In this document: piece by piece, positions 25,429 to 34,247 of the stretch
Position numbering within the stretch: the first letter of the stretch is position 1
How the letters are laid out: each line of letters begins with the position of its first letter
NCBI RefSeq assembly: GCF_035994945.1
Contig: NZ_CP108677.1
Span: forward strand, 3,348,001 to 3,412,000
Direction of reading: 5' to 3'
Source of the DNA: Streptomyces sp. NBC_01216
GTDB taxonomy: Bacteria > Actinomycetota > Actinomycetes > Streptomycetales > Streptomycetaceae
Length of the DNA: 64,000 bases
Notes under the pieces: generated by a model
Told to the model about the DNA's origin: nothing
Databases searched by the model: none
The model's input: only the letters and a program-made list of their open reading frames with translations
Program-made: the position numbers and the translations under genes

Positions 25429-26166
25429 CTACTCCCCCGGCTTGATGAGGTACCCGGCGCCACGCCTGGTGTGGATCATGGGCGGGCGTCCCGCGTCGAT
25501 CTTCCGGCGCAGGTAGGAGATGTACAGCTCGACGACGTTGGCCTGACCTCCGAAGTCGTAGGACCACACCCGGTCGAGGATCTGCGCCTTGCTGAGCACC
25601 CGGCGCGGATTGCGCATGAGATACCGCAGCAGTTCGAACTCGGTGGCCGTGAGGTGGATCGACGCGCCGCCGCGGGTGACCTCGTGGCTGTCCTCGTCCA
25701 GGGTCAGGTCGCCCACCGCGAGCAGCGACTCGCTGCGTGCCTGCGCGGCACCGGAACGCCGGATCAGACCGCGCAGCCGCGCCACGACCTCCTCCAGGCT
25801 GAACGGCTTGGTGACGTAGTCGTCGCCCCCCGCCGTGAGCCCCGCGATCCGGTCCTCCACGGCGTCCTTCGCGGTCAGGAACAGCACCGGCACCTCGGGC
25901 AGCTCCCGCCGCAGCCCGGCGAGCACGGCCAGGCCGTCCATGTCGGGCAGCATCATGTCGAGGATCACCGCGTCGGGGCGGAACTCCCGCGCCGTCCGCA
26001 GGGCGCCGGCGCCGTCGCCGGCACTGTGGACCTGCCAGCCCTCGTAGCGCAGGGCCATGGAAAGGAGTTCGGCGAGCGACGCCTCGTCGTCCACGACGAG
26101 GACGCGGACAGCGGAACCGTCGGGCCGGAGCATGTCGGTGCGGCGGTGCGGCGTGGTGGCGGTCAT
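25429..26166 (-). CDS. OmpR/PhoB-family response regulator
   Basis: A 245-residue regulator paired with the kinase 5 bases downstream. The receiver has the acidic pair Asp26/Asp27, phosphoacceptor Asp70 (VILDMMLPDMDG), Thr98 and Lys120 (DDYVTKPFS). The C-terminal winged helix carries IHLTATEFELLRYLMRNPRR and ANVVELYISYLRRKID, the OmpR recognition pattern. ATG 26166 gives the usual short lead-in, but ATG 26133 is also possible. An inverted repeat GAAAG-GGCG-CTTTC (26196-26209 region, minus strand) just upstream may be part of an autoregulatory site. Confidence 0.93.
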   Translation of the reverse strand: MTATTPHRRTDMLRPDGSAVRVLVVDDEASLAELLSMALRYEGWQVHSAGDGAGALRTAREFRPDAVILDMMLPDMDGLAVLAGLRRELPEVPVLFLTAKDAVEDRIAGLTAGGDDYVTKPFSLEEVVARLRGLIRRSGAAQARSESLLAVGDLTLDEDSHEVTRGGASIHLTATEFELLRYLMRNPRRVLSKAQILDRVWSYDFGGQANVVELYISYLRRKIDAGRPPMIHTRRGAGYLIKPGE

Positions 26167-26344
26167 GGTGCCACGCTGTCCGGCGGCACTGAAAGCGCCC
26201 TTTCGCTTTCCTGTGAATTCCCTGAGAACGCCCCGGCGCCCCCGTATCTCCACCCGGCACCGAAGGGCCGGCACCGAACGGCCGGCGGTCGGCAGTCCGG
26301 CGGTCGGCAGGAATCGGCCGGTGGGTGGCGGCGGCGGGCGGCCC

Positions 26345-27229
26345 CTATCGGCCGGTGGCCGGCGAGAACAGCTCCGCCGCGTTCCCGTGGAGGACCGCCC
26401 GCAGCCAGTCGTCCCCGAGCCCGAGCCGCTCCAGACCGTGCAGCTGGTGCACGTAGGGGTAAGGGAGGTTCGGGAAGTCCGACCCCAGCAGAATCCGGTC
26501 GCCGAGCGCCCGCAGCCGCGGGAGCTCGGCGACCGGGAAGGGCGCGAGCCGTTCGCTGAAGTCCGTGAAGGCCATCGTGGTGTCGAGCCGGACACCCTCG
26601 TACCGCTCGGCGAGGTCGAGGAAGTCGGTGTACTCGGGCATCCCCATGTGCGCGACGATCAGCCGCAGCCGGGGATGGCGAGCCAGCAGCCGCGCCACGG
26701 GCCCCGGACCAGTGAACTTGCCCGGCGCGGGCCCGGAACCGCAATGGATGACGACCGGCACCCCCGCGTCGGCGATCGTCCCCCAGCAGGTGTCGAGCAG
26801 CGCGTCGTTGGGGTCGAAGGCCCCGACCTGGAGGTGCACCTTGAAGACCCGGGCCCCGTCGTCCAGCGCCCGGCCGACGTACGCGGTCGCCTCCGGCTCC
26901 GGATAGAGCGTGGCCGTGTGCAGGCAGTCGGGGGTGCGGGCGGCGAAGTCGGCGGCCCAGCCGTTCAGCCACCGCGCCATCCCGGCCTTGTGCGGATAGA
27001 GCATCGAGGTGAAGGCGAGGACCCCGAACTCCCGCAGCAGGGCGACCCGGCGTTCCTCCTCCTCGCGGTAGACGATGGGCCACTCGAGTCCGGTCAGCGG
27101 TCCGACGACGTCGAAGTAGGCCCAGACCTTGTCGAGGACGTTCTGCGGCATGAAGTGGGTGTGGACGTCGATCAGTCCGGGGAGGCCGAGGCGCTCCACG
27201 ACGTCCCGGGGCTGCTCATCCCTCGTCAT
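26345..27229 (-). CDS. amidohydrolase-family (ACMSD-like) metal hydrolase
   Basis: A 294-residue TIM-barrel hydrolase of the amidohydrolase_2 type. The metal-binding HTH appears in GLIDVHTHFMP, a further His in VVIHCGSGPAPGKF and another in LIVAHMGMPEYTDFL. The catalytic Asp is in ILLGSDFPNLPYPY. The family includes decarboxylases and lactonases, so the reaction cannot be named. The start is ambiguous: ATG 27229 is chosen, but the frame stays open through a tandem repeat to ATG 27289, which would add a Thr-Ala-Val repeat. It overlaps the small upstream gene by 14 bases. Confidence 0.82.
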   Translation of the reverse strand: MTRDEQPRDVVERLGLPGLIDVHTHFMPQNVLDKVWAYFDVVGPLTGLEWPIVYREEEERRVALLREFGVLAFTSMLYPHKAGMARWLNGWAADFAARTPDCLHTATLYPEPEATAYVGRALDDGARVFKVHLQVGAFDPNDALLDTCWGTIADAGVPVVIHCGSGPAPGKFTGPGPVARLLARHPRLRLIVAHMGMPEYTDFLDLAERYEGVRLDTTMAFTDFSERLAPFPVAELPRLRALGDRILLGSDFPNLPYPYVHQLHGLERLGLGDDWLRAVLHGNAAELFSPATGR

Positions 27230-27395
27230 GACTGTCACCGTCCCGGCTGTCCCTGTCACGGCTGTCACGGCTGTCACGGCTGTCACCATCCCGACCGGAG
27301 GCCCCGGCCGCTCCCTCCAGGGCGTCGGGCCGGAAGGACGCGAAGACGGCGGTGCGGCGGGGCGGTTCCGGGACCGCCGGTGGTCTCGGGGGCAT
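27216..27395 (-). CDS. small protein with an Arg/Asp/Ser repeat tail
   Basis: A 59-residue protein. The N-terminal part MPPRPPAVPEPPRRTAVFAS is Pro-rich, then FRPDALEG, then a repetitive Ser-Arg-Asp tail produced by a 9-bp tandem repeat. ATG 27395 has AAGGTGA upstream. The last 14 bases overlap the start of the amidohydrolase, suggesting coupling. Function unknown; the tail length should vary between strains because it is made of repeats. Confidence 0.45.
   Translation of the reverse strand: MPPRPPAVPEPPRRTAVFASFRPDALEGAAGASGRDGDSRDSRDSRDRDSRDGDSHDEG
27232..27290. repeat. GGCTGTCAC tandem repeat
   Basis: The 9-bp unit GGCTGTCAC (plus strand) occurs about four times in a row with two degenerate units. 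It is read as Ser-Arg-Asp in the small gene and as Thr-Ala-Val in the amidohydrolase frame if translation began upstream. Because the unit is a multiple of three, changes in copy number keep both frames. Confidence 0.75.
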
Positions 27396-27479
27396 GTGGA
27401 TCACCTTGGGCCGCGGCGGGCGGGCCTGTCCACGGGTCCGCCGAAAGGCTTCCAAGTCTTTACGGTCACCCCGTCGCCG

Positions 27480-28337
27480 TCAGAAGAGCCCGTCCTGGCG
27501 CTGCGCCGCGCACCCGAGCACCGGCACGGACACGGCCTCGCCGGGAGCGGCGGAGACGAGTCCCCAGCCGTTCATCAGCCGGGTGTCCAGGGCCAGCACG
27601 CGCCCTTCGCCGTCGAGAAGGTGCAGGTCGGGACCGGCGGCGGCGAGCAGGCGCCCGGTGACGGCGCCGCCGTCGGCCAGTTCGACGACGGTGCCGGACA
27701 GCGGCGGCAGCCCGTCGAGCCGGAACGCCTCGCCGTGGTCGAACACCCGGATCTCCGACGGCTCCAGGGTCTCGGCCCATCCGGCGAGACCGACGGCCCG
27801 ACAGTGCAGGTCCTCGATCTCGCGGGCACGTACGGGCGGAGGCGGAAGCTCGTGCCGGACGGCGCGCTTGCGCGCGTAGGGGATGCGGTCGGGGACCTTC
27901 AGCGCGTGTCGCAGCAGTTCCTCGGTCCGTCGCGCGGCCATGAGCGGCCCACGGCCGAGCCAGCAGAAGGCGACGGCCCCCTGTTCCAGCAGCCGGGCGT
28001 CACCGCGCGCCTCCGCGGTGATCCCTACCTTGACCATCCCGGGCCCGAACCAGGCGAGATAGACGCGGTACGGCCGCGGGTCGTCCACGGCGGTGTCCGC
28101 GGCCACCGAACGCAGCCGGTCCAGCCGCCCGCACTCGGGACACGTGCCGCCCGTGGCACGCGCGGGCACGGTCGCGGCGAGCGGGCAGGGATTGCCGCGG
28201 GCGCCGGGGCAACGGCGCGACCCGACGGCCCGGAACCCGAGCGGTCGCCCGTACCCGAGCCGGGACACCCGCCCGCCCTCCCACCTCAGTCCGGGAGCAC
28301 CGCCTTCCCACCGCAACCCGGCACACCGCCACACCAC
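27480..28337 (-). CDS. DUF2797 domain protein
   Basis: A 285-residue protein of the DUF2797 family. It has a likely zinc site: CPGARGNPCP and later TCPECGRLDR. The highly conserved block RPYRVYLAWFGPGMVKVGIT is followed by LLEQGAVAFCWLGRGPLMAA and RRTEELLRHALKVPDRIPYA. The GIY-YIG-like spacing of VYLAW...KVGIT has been noted for this family, but an enzymatic activity is not established. The start was set at GTG 28337 (MVWRCAGLRW), where GGGAG lies about 7 bases upstream. Confidence 0.82.
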   Translation of the reverse strand: MVWRCAGLRWEGGAPGLRWEGGRVSRLGYGRPLGFRAVGSRRCPGARGNPCPLAATVPARATGGTCPECGRLDRLRSVAADTAVDDPRPYRVYLAWFGPGMVKVGITAEARGDARLLEQGAVAFCWLGRGPLMAARRTEELLRHALKVPDRIPYARKRAVRHELPPPPVRAREIEDLHCRAVGLAGWAETLEPSEIRVFDHGEAFRLDGLPPLSGTVVELADGGAVTGRLLAAAGPDLHLLDGEGRVLALDTRLMNGWGLVSAAPGEAVSVPVLGCAAQRQDGLF

Positions 28338-28490
28338 GCGCACGCTCCCGCCCGACGACTCCCGGCACCTCCCGGGACGCCCAGTCTGCGCCACCCGCGC
28401 GGGCCCCGGCCCACCGCATACTCCGGCCGACGGCCTGCCCCGACAGACCGCATCCGCCGATCTCCGCCCCCTGGCCCGAGCGCACGTCCC

Positions 28491-28943
28491 TCAGGGGCCG
28501 GCCGAGGCATCCTCGGCGGGGCACACCATCCGGTGGTCGGGAAACACCGGACCGCCGCGCAGTGCATCGGCCCCCCGGGGCCGGACGGCGACGAGTCCCC
28601 CCGCCGTCCACACCAGCCGCCAACGGAAGCGCGGGGGAACGTCGTCGACGGGCAGCTCAGTGGCCGACAGGCCGATCCAGCGGTCGTAGTCCGTCGGCAC
28701 CACCCGAAGCGCGCCACCACACCTCCGGCAGGTGGCCGGCTCGATCCACCTCATGTCCTCGGCGTCCGGATCGGGCCACGGGGCCGCGGTGGCCCCCTCG
28801 TCCTCGGCCAGGGCGTTCGCCATCCGGTTCCAGCAGGCGTCGCAGAGCGGGGCCCCGGGCCGGACCCGCCACCGCGCCCGCGCACCATCGCCCGTACCGC
28901 AACCCCGGCAGACCGACCCCGGAACGTCCCCTGTCGCCCCCAT
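28491..28943 (-). CDS. DUF6083-like zinc-ribbon protein
   Basis: A 150-residue protein with three CxxC pairs (CRGCG, CDACW, CRRCGG), consistent with zinc binding. The C-terminal block YDRWIGLSATELPVDDVPPR then FRWRLVW resembles what I recall as DUF6083. It lies 153 bases upstream of the DUF2797 gene on the same strand. No function is known. The gene ends the ordinary chromosome before the integrated element; 28,944-29,195 shows no gene. Confidence 0.6.
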   Translation of the reverse strand: MGATGDVPGSVCRGCGTGDGARARWRVRPGAPLCDACWNRMANALAEDEGATAAPWPDPDAEDMRWIEPATCRRCGGALRVVPTDYDRWIGLSATELPVDDVPPRFRWRLVWTAGGLVAVRPRGADALRGGPVFPDHRMVCPAEDASAGP

Positions 28944-29195
28944 ACGCCCGAGTGTGAGCGCCGGTGCACGGTTCTGACAGACCGCGATTCGGCCGCATTG
29001 GCTCAGTCAGGCCGGTGCCGCCCCCCAGCGGTACGCCCCGAGCTCGCCGGCGACGGCCGGTACCGCGCGCACCCCCGGACCGGTGGGGGCAGCCATGAAC
29101 TCGACGACGTCGACCCGGACGGGGGACAGCGGTCCGAGGAGAATCCCGCCGCGTGATCGGTTCGGCCGGGGACGTTGATAGCACCCGCTGATGTC

Positions 29196-29228
29196 AGAGG
29201 CCCCCTGGACGATGTCCAGGGGGCCTCT
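29196..29228 (-). terminator. chromosomal terminator once downstream of tRNA-Arg
   Basis: A perfect 15-bp stem (29196-29210 with 29214-29228) and a 3-base loop, 6 bases outside the left attachment repeat. Before integration it would have stood just after the 3' end of tRNA-Arg(ACG), whose intact copy is now at 47,734-47,806. Confidence 0.75.
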
Positions 29229-29234
29229 CATCTG

Positions 29235-29278
29235 TGTGCACTCGGCAGGATTCGAACCTGCAACCTTCTGATCCGTAG
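29235..29278. repeat. left attachment site (displaced 3' end of tRNA-Arg)
   Basis: A 44-bp segment identical to 47,732-47,775. It contains the T-arm, the 3' half of the anticodon arm and the anticodon, and lacks the 5' half, so it is not a functional tRNA. The match ends abruptly on both sides, defining the recombination core. Confidence 0.95.
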
Positions 29279-29714
29279 GATCGGGCAGCTTGCCGTGAGG
29301 GCTGCCAACGGCCTCCTAATCCGATCGCCCAAGCCAGCGATCATGTGCGTCCGTGTGACGTCGTTGCCGTCAGCACTGCCGTCAACTCCAACCGGTCGCG
29401 CCGTCGCCATGACGGTCTGCCATCCGACCCTTCACAGCTCTATCAACACCGACTCTGGCAACCGCATGTCCAGCAGTCAGCCCCGGCAAATCACCCGCAG
29501 ATCAGCTGAGCTACAACTTTCTTTACTGGTTCAAGGCGGCTCGCTTCGCTCCCCGCGCGGCCCGACCCCGCCGGGCCGGCGCTCCTGCCTCCGTCCAGCT
29601 CCAGCCCGGCCGGCACCCATTCCCACGCGCATAGCATGCAGGCGCCTACAGCAGTCTGAGTGGATACCTCGACTGGAACGGTCGGTGTTGCAGCGAATTA
29701 CCGGCCGTAAAATT
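29279..29714. other. gene-poor left end of the element
   Basis: No convincing gene is found in these 436 bases. The stretch near 29,370-29,470 is AT-richer with scattered stops on both strands. The segment 29,518-29,540 is one copy of the inverted motif shared with 40,905-40,927. GC-rich dyads follow it around 29,548-29,585. This would be the attP-distal arm of the circular form. Confidence 0.6.
29518..29540 (+). repeat. copy 1 of a 23-bp motif repeated in inverse orientation
   Basis: TTTCTTTACTGG then TTCAAGGCGGC. The complement of 40,905-40,927 matches it at 22 of 23 positions. Read in one frame both copies give FLYW(F/I)KAAR, and both are followed by a GC-rich dyad. The role is unknown. 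Confidence 0.7.
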
Positions 29715-32597
29715 CTAACCTTCATACGAATCTGGAGTTGATAGCGAAAACTCGCCCTTACACCATCTGCAAACGAAATCAAAGAACTCGGGAGTAAACA
29801 TCGCACGATACTTATCCAATCCGGAGTCGTATACGCCCCTCCGGTGAGCCTTTGCAACGCGTGCGAATAGCTCATGGGCGCCGAAGTCCGCGAGAATCTC
29901 ACCGTCCCGGTCTTCCTCAGAACTATTTCTTTCGTCCGCTTCGAGCTCCATCCCAAGCATCCAACCCAAGAGCTGACATGCGGTGTTGTTCGGATCAAGA
30001 GGAAGGCGCGAAGAGTAGGTGATAAAACTCTGCCTGCCCTCCATCCATGGCGTTTGCTCAGGGAGCAGTGCACTGACTACTTCGCCTGCAATGCGGCCAC
30101 TTTCCTCATGATTCCACCGCAATCCGGGATAGCCAAGCTCATGCAGGACATTTTCAGGTCCTCCCGTACCATGCGGAGCCAATTTCTGTTCGGTCATGAC
30201 GGATGCCCCATGCCAGCTCACCGCTTGCGCGGCCTCCACCAAACCAAATAGCACTGCGACCGCTGCGGCTCGAATATCTCGCCGTGCTAGGTCGACGAGT
30301 GGGATCTGACTAGCATTCTTCCTATCTTGATCAGCCCAGAATCTCCGGACTTCCAAACTCGCGTGGCGAGGCACAAAGTCTGCCATTGAAATCGCAAGCC
30401 TCAGCTCATCGAATCCATGATCACCGGATGCCAGCGACTTCATCAGCTCGTCATTGACCACAGTCCGCGTTTCGGGAGCGCACAAGCAAACCCCAGCCCA
30501 TGCAGCATTAAGTACTTTTAGGTCGCGTCTATGAGAGGCCGGTACTGCACCCTGGTCTTCGGATAGGCCTTGATAGCTCTGTATGGTCAGGCGCAACAGG
30601 GCAGAAACAACCTCACGCACCACAGAGGGGCGGAGCGTGATGAACTCTAGAAGTCGTGCACAGAAGGAGATCAACGCGGACTTCTTCCTCCTCTCAGAAG
30701 TGCACTCCGACTCGCTGAGCGCCATGCTGACGAAGTCATTGGCCGCGTCGCCCAATCGCTCGTCCAAGAACTGCACGGCCAACTGGGAAGTAACGTCCCA
30801 TGACTCGTTCACCAGATGGGCGTGTAGCTCCTGATACAGGGAATCAACATTTCCACTATTACGAACCAACTGCCTGGCAGAGAAGTATTCCAGAAAAGTT
30901 CGGTGAGTGAACGAATAGATGCGCTCTCCGTTTGGGTTCGTACCGACATCTGTCAGCACCCAGGCCCGCCCTCTGCAATACTTCACAAAAGCCTCTGCTG
31001 CAGCGTCAGAGGTGTCACGGTCCTCATACTGCTGGCCCAGTAGATAATCAGAGGTGTAGCGGACAAGTTCCCTCTCCGTCATTCCACCACCCTCGCCCTG
31101 ATTGCGGAGCATACTCAACGCCAAACTAAACATTGCGAACTGGATACCGCGTTCAAATGGCTTCGGGATTGTTATCCCGCGAGAGGCGTCCCAACGCTCG
31201 AACAAGAATTCCGAGCATCTGCGGTACAGATCTGGGCGATTTCGAGGAATATACCCCTCTCCCCGGTACAGAGCACACATGAGGCCCAACATCAGGGGGT
31301 TCGAAGTCAGATCCCTTGCATGCGAGGATTCAGAAAGAAATCTGTCAGCCATCCCCTCTTCCTGCGCCGACCCCCTGACGTTCAGAAACCACTTCTTCAC
31401 ATATTGCTTCTGCTGCGCGCCATTGAAAGGAGAAAGATGCGTTACGAAGAAAAGGCTCTCATCAAGCGGGGCCATTTCGTAACCTACTTTGCGAGAGGTT
31501 ACCAGGATCGGGGCCGTGGGGTACGCGTGAGTGAAAGCCTCTACGGCATCAACGATTGCTGCACGCAGGCTAGTGTCAGTCAGTTCGTCCAAGCCGTCAA
31601 AAATTACCACGGCCCTACCATTTAGCAAGAGGTAATCTATTGCCCCCTCTGGGGCTGGGGTAGAGTAATCGGCCTTACACTGCTTTTCGAGGAAGTCAAT
31701 GATTGACTCCTGGTTGGACTTGTAATGGCTCGCATATTCTCGAAGAACGATTCGCAGCGGCGTTTGTAGCGCCGCCCCCGTTCCCAAACCTCTCGCGACA
31801 TCGATGGTTAGTTTCAGCGCGAGAGTGGTCTTCCCGCCCCCAGGGTCCCCTAGAACAACAAGTCTGCCAGTCTCCCGGAGCAGAGTTCGAGCATCAGAGA
31901 ATCCTTCATCCCCTGGATCCTCATCGCCGACTGCCAAGGTTGGCGGCACGTACAGATCCTCGAACTTTACCCGAGCACCCGATTCTGTTTGGGCAGGCCT
32001 GATTCGACCATGAATTCTGGCGCACTGCTGGGAAAGCCGAGTCGAGAATCTGTCAATATCGACTAGGCTAGCGATTCTCCGATGCAGTTCCGCATTCCTT
32101 GCTGCCGAAGCGATGTGAGATGCAACGATTTCTGGAGTAAGGCTACGCTTCGAAATTCCGCTATCTTTTTGGTGGCGATTCACCTCACTCCATGAGATAG
32201 CAGCCACTTCAGAAAAGAGGGTCTCTGCGATCAAGCGAGTCTTTCCATCCTCCACTCCACTATATCTACGGAGCGAGGTCTCCATGGTGTTCTTCAGAAC
32301 CTCCAAATGCGCTTCTGGATTGCCTGGCATGCAAGCAGCAACAGCCACCTCGAAGCACAGGTTCTCGAACTCGGCAGACTTCATAAACCCGAGAATTTTT
32401 TCCCGGTCTACAGCCGAAAGCCCTACTAGCGCTTTGCTAATATCGTCTGCACCGTGAAGTTCTACAGTAGCCGCTCGCTTTCTGATTGCCCGTCGCTCAA
32501 GACGCGATCGAGCACCTCCGAGTAGGAGCGGGCCTACAGCGCGCCCAGCAGCGGAACCTGCAGTGGATACGAGGCCAGTCGTGATCGGATCAGGCAT
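29715..32597 (-). CDS. NACHT-domain STAND NTPase, candidate anti-phage defence protein
   Basis: A 960-residue protein. The N-terminal 230 residues are helical with no recognised enzyme motif. The NACHT NTPase follows: Walker A GDPGGGKTT (250-258), Walker B IFDGLDEL (332-339), sensor VTSRK (366-370), then the FNGAQQKQYVKKWF and LTSNPLMLGLMC blocks typical of bacterial NACHTs. The last 400 residues are helical and probably sense the invader. Bacterial NACHT proteins are established phage-defence ATPases related to animal NLRs. The DNA is clearly foreign: mid-50s percent G+C on lines I counted, with rare codons ATA, CTA and AGG (e.g. 31,611-31,646). AGGGGGAG precedes ATG 32597. A composite transposon begins 12 bases upstream, cutting the gene off from its ancestral promoter. 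Confidence 0.88.
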   Translation of the reverse strand: MPDPITTGLVSTAGSAAGRAVGPLLLGGARSRLERRAIRKRAATVELHGADDISKALVGLSAVDREKILGFMKSAEFENLCFEVAVAACMPGNPEAHLEVLKNTMETSLRRYSGVEDGKTRLIAETLFSEVAAISWSEVNRHQKDSGISKRSLTPEIVASHIASAARNAELHRRIASLVDIDRFSTRLSQQCARIHGRIRPAQTESGARVKFEDLYVPPTLAVGDEDPGDEGFSDARTLLRETGRLVVLGDPGGGKTTLALKLTIDVARGLGTGAALQTPLRIVLREYASHYKSNQESIIDFLEKQCKADYSTPAPEGAIDYLLLNGRAVVIFDGLDELTDTSLRAAIVDAVEAFTHAYPTAPILVTSRKVGYEMAPLDESLFFVTHLSPFNGAQQKQYVKKWFLNVRGSAQEEGMADRFLSESSHARDLTSNPLMLGLMCALYRGEGYIPRNRPDLYRRCSEFLFERWDASRGITIPKPFERGIQFAMFSLALSMLRNQGEGGGMTERELVRYTSDYLLGQQYEDRDTSDAAAEAFVKYCRGRAWVLTDVGTNPNGERIYSFTHRTFLEYFSARQLVRNSGNVDSLYQELHAHLVNESWDVTSQLAVQFLDERLGDAANDFVSMALSESECTSERRKKSALISFCARLLEFITLRPSVVREVVSALLRLTIQSYQGLSEDQGAVPASHRRDLKVLNAAWAGVCLCAPETRTVVNDELMKSLASGDHGFDELRLAISMADFVPRHASLEVRRFWADQDRKNASQIPLVDLARRDIRAAAVAVLFGLVEAAQAVSWHGASVMTEQKLAPHGTGGPENVLHELGYPGLRWNHEESGRIAGEVVSALLPEQTPWMEGRQSFITYSSRLPLDPNNTACQLLGWMLGMELEADERNSSEEDRDGEILADFGAHELFARVAKAHRRGVYDSGLDKYRAMFTPEFFDFVCRWCKGEFSLSTPDSYEG

Positions 32598-32633
32598 TGC
32601 TCCCCCTAGTACTCCAGTTGTAGATCGCGATCT

Positions 32634-33947
32634 TCATGTCTGGGCGGCTTGTCGCTGATAGTGGCTGGCCTGGGATCGGGCCTGGTGGCGGCGTCGCCAG
32701 TGGGACCAGTCGAGCCGGTGAGCCGCGTCGTGGACGGGCCGGACGACGAGCGCGGTGAACAGGTGCTGGATCTCGTTGCAGGTGAGCGGTATCAGCCCGT
32801 CCGGCTTCGAGTGGCGGGCATGTTCGTCGGCGCGGACGACGGTGAGGAAGGCGTGGGCGAGCATCGCGAGGGTGACCCAGCGGTGCCAGGACGTCCAGCG
32901 TCTGACCTGGTGCTCGTCCAGTCCGGCCAGGCCCTTGCCGGACTGGAAGGTCTCCTCGACCGTCCATCTGCGCCCGGCGACCCGCACCAGAGTGGACAGC
33001 GGAACCCGGATTGCCGAGTAGCAGCGGTAGAAGGCAAGTTCACGGGTGCGCCGGTTGCGGCGGACGAGCAGCTGACGGTGGCCCGGCCGGTCGTCGGCGA
33101 TGTCGGCCAGGGCCCAGTCGTAGAAGCGGTGCCCCTTGGCGCCGGCACCAGCGGAGAGTTTCTGCCAGGCCCGCTTCGGCAGCATCTTGACCAGGGCGTC
33201 GGCGCGGAGCTTGCCCGCTCGGGTGGCGATCTGGTGGTCACAGGCTACGGCGAGCACGTAGCCGGTCTCGCGTCTCTCCAGCTCGGTCCGCAGATGCGGG
33301 TTGCCTCCGTAGACCTCATCGCCCGCCACCCAGGATGCGGCAACGCCGGCATCCAGGGCGCGGCCGATCATGCGGGCGGCGAGGGCGGGTTTCGTGGTAA
33401 AGCCGACGGCGTCGGGTATCCCGGCGGCCCGGCAGCGGGCCGGGTCCTCGGTCCAGGAGCGCGGAACATACAGCTCCCGGTCGATCGCCGCGTGCCCGAG
33501 CGGGGTTGAGTAGGCGAGGTAGACGGCGACCTGGCTGTTCTCGATGCGGCCTGCGGTGCCGGTGTACTGGCGCTGCACGCCCACCGTGCCGGTGCCCTTC
33601 TTCAGGTCGCCGGTCTCGTCCACGACCAGCACCGCGTCCTCGTGGTGCAGGTACTCAACGACGAAGCCGCGGATGTCATCGCGTACCGCGTCGGCGTCCC
33701 ACCTGGCCCTCGACAGCAGGTGCTGCAGACCGTACGGGGCCGCGTCCCCAGCATGCTCGGCGAGCGTCCAGCAGTTCTTGCGCGGCAGGCCCGACAACAA
33801 CCCGAGCACGAACGCCCGTGCCCGGCGCCGGGGTTCCACCCGGACGAACCGTCCCGCAATACGGCCCATCAGGGCCTCGAACGCCTCCTGCCAACGGGCA
33901 GGATCTATACTGTGACCCGCGGCCACCGTCTGATCTTCTGTCTTCAC
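32634..33947 (-). CDS. IS701-family transposase
   Basis: A 437-residue DDE transposase. The catalytic core includes AVLVVDETGDLKKGTGTVGV (first Asp), the segment ASWVAGDEVYGGNPHLR (second Asp) and RRWTVEETFQSGKGLAGLDE (Glu), followed by WHRWVTLAMLAHAFLTV. The frame is intact from GTG 33947 to the stop. The 3' side retains the terminal repeat and CTAG; the 5' terminal repeat could not be found, so the copy may be unable to move alone, although it could act on the composite ends. Confidence 0.9.
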   Translation of the reverse strand: MKTEDQTVAAGHSIDPARWQEAFEALMGRIAGRFVRVEPRRRARAFVLGLLSGLPRKNCWTLAEHAGDAAPYGLQHLLSRARWDADAVRDDIRGFVVEYLHHEDAVLVVDETGDLKKGTGTVGVQRQYTGTAGRIENSQVAVYLAYSTPLGHAAIDRELYVPRSWTEDPARCRAAGIPDAVGFTTKPALAARMIGRALDAGVAASWVAGDEVYGGNPHLRTELERRETGYVLAVACDHQIATRAGKLRADALVKMLPKRAWQKLSAGAGAKGHRFYDWALADIADDRPGHRQLLVRRNRRTRELAFYRCYSAIRVPLSTLVRVAGRRWTVEETFQSGKGLAGLDEHQVRRWTSWHRWVTLAMLAHAFLTVVRADEHARHSKPDGLIPLTCNEIQHLFTALVVRPVHDAAHRLDWSHWRRRHQARSQASHYQRQAAQT

Positions 33948-34247
33948 ACACCGATGATCACCGGTAATTGTCGAAAACGATCAAATTCGTGGGCCAGGTG
34001 GCCACGCGCGCGGCGACAAGCTCTGCCTTGTACATCGCAACAGGCCCAGACTCGTTCACGACCATGAGCCCCGCCGGAAGGTACTTACCTCCGCTAACGA
34101 CGATCACGGGCTTGCTGTCGCGGTACTCGATCGACAGTGTGCCCACGTCTTCGGGCTTGACCTCGTCAGCCGAGATCGGCGCCGGAACCGCTGTTTCAGG
34201 TGTGAGCTGAACCGGGGCCGGTCCTTTTGCGTCGGGCGTGGTCTCAG

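Noticed and set aside
23747..26260. The kinase frame is open through the response-regulator gene.
   Set aside because: The upstream part is an alternative frame of the response regulator; the kinase begins at ATG 25423.
29007..29231. A 74-codon minus-strand frame before the AICE.
   Set aside because: Its first third is the tRNA terminator hairpin, and the remainder has no start signal or known motif.
29235..29310. Possible second tRNA-Arg at the left end.
   Set aside because: Only the 3' 43 bases match; the 5' half and acceptor partner are missing, so it is the attachment-site remnant.
32634..33947. Simple, complete IS701 element.
   Set aside because: No second terminal repeat could be found upstream of the transposase; the CTAG duplications fit the larger composite unit instead.
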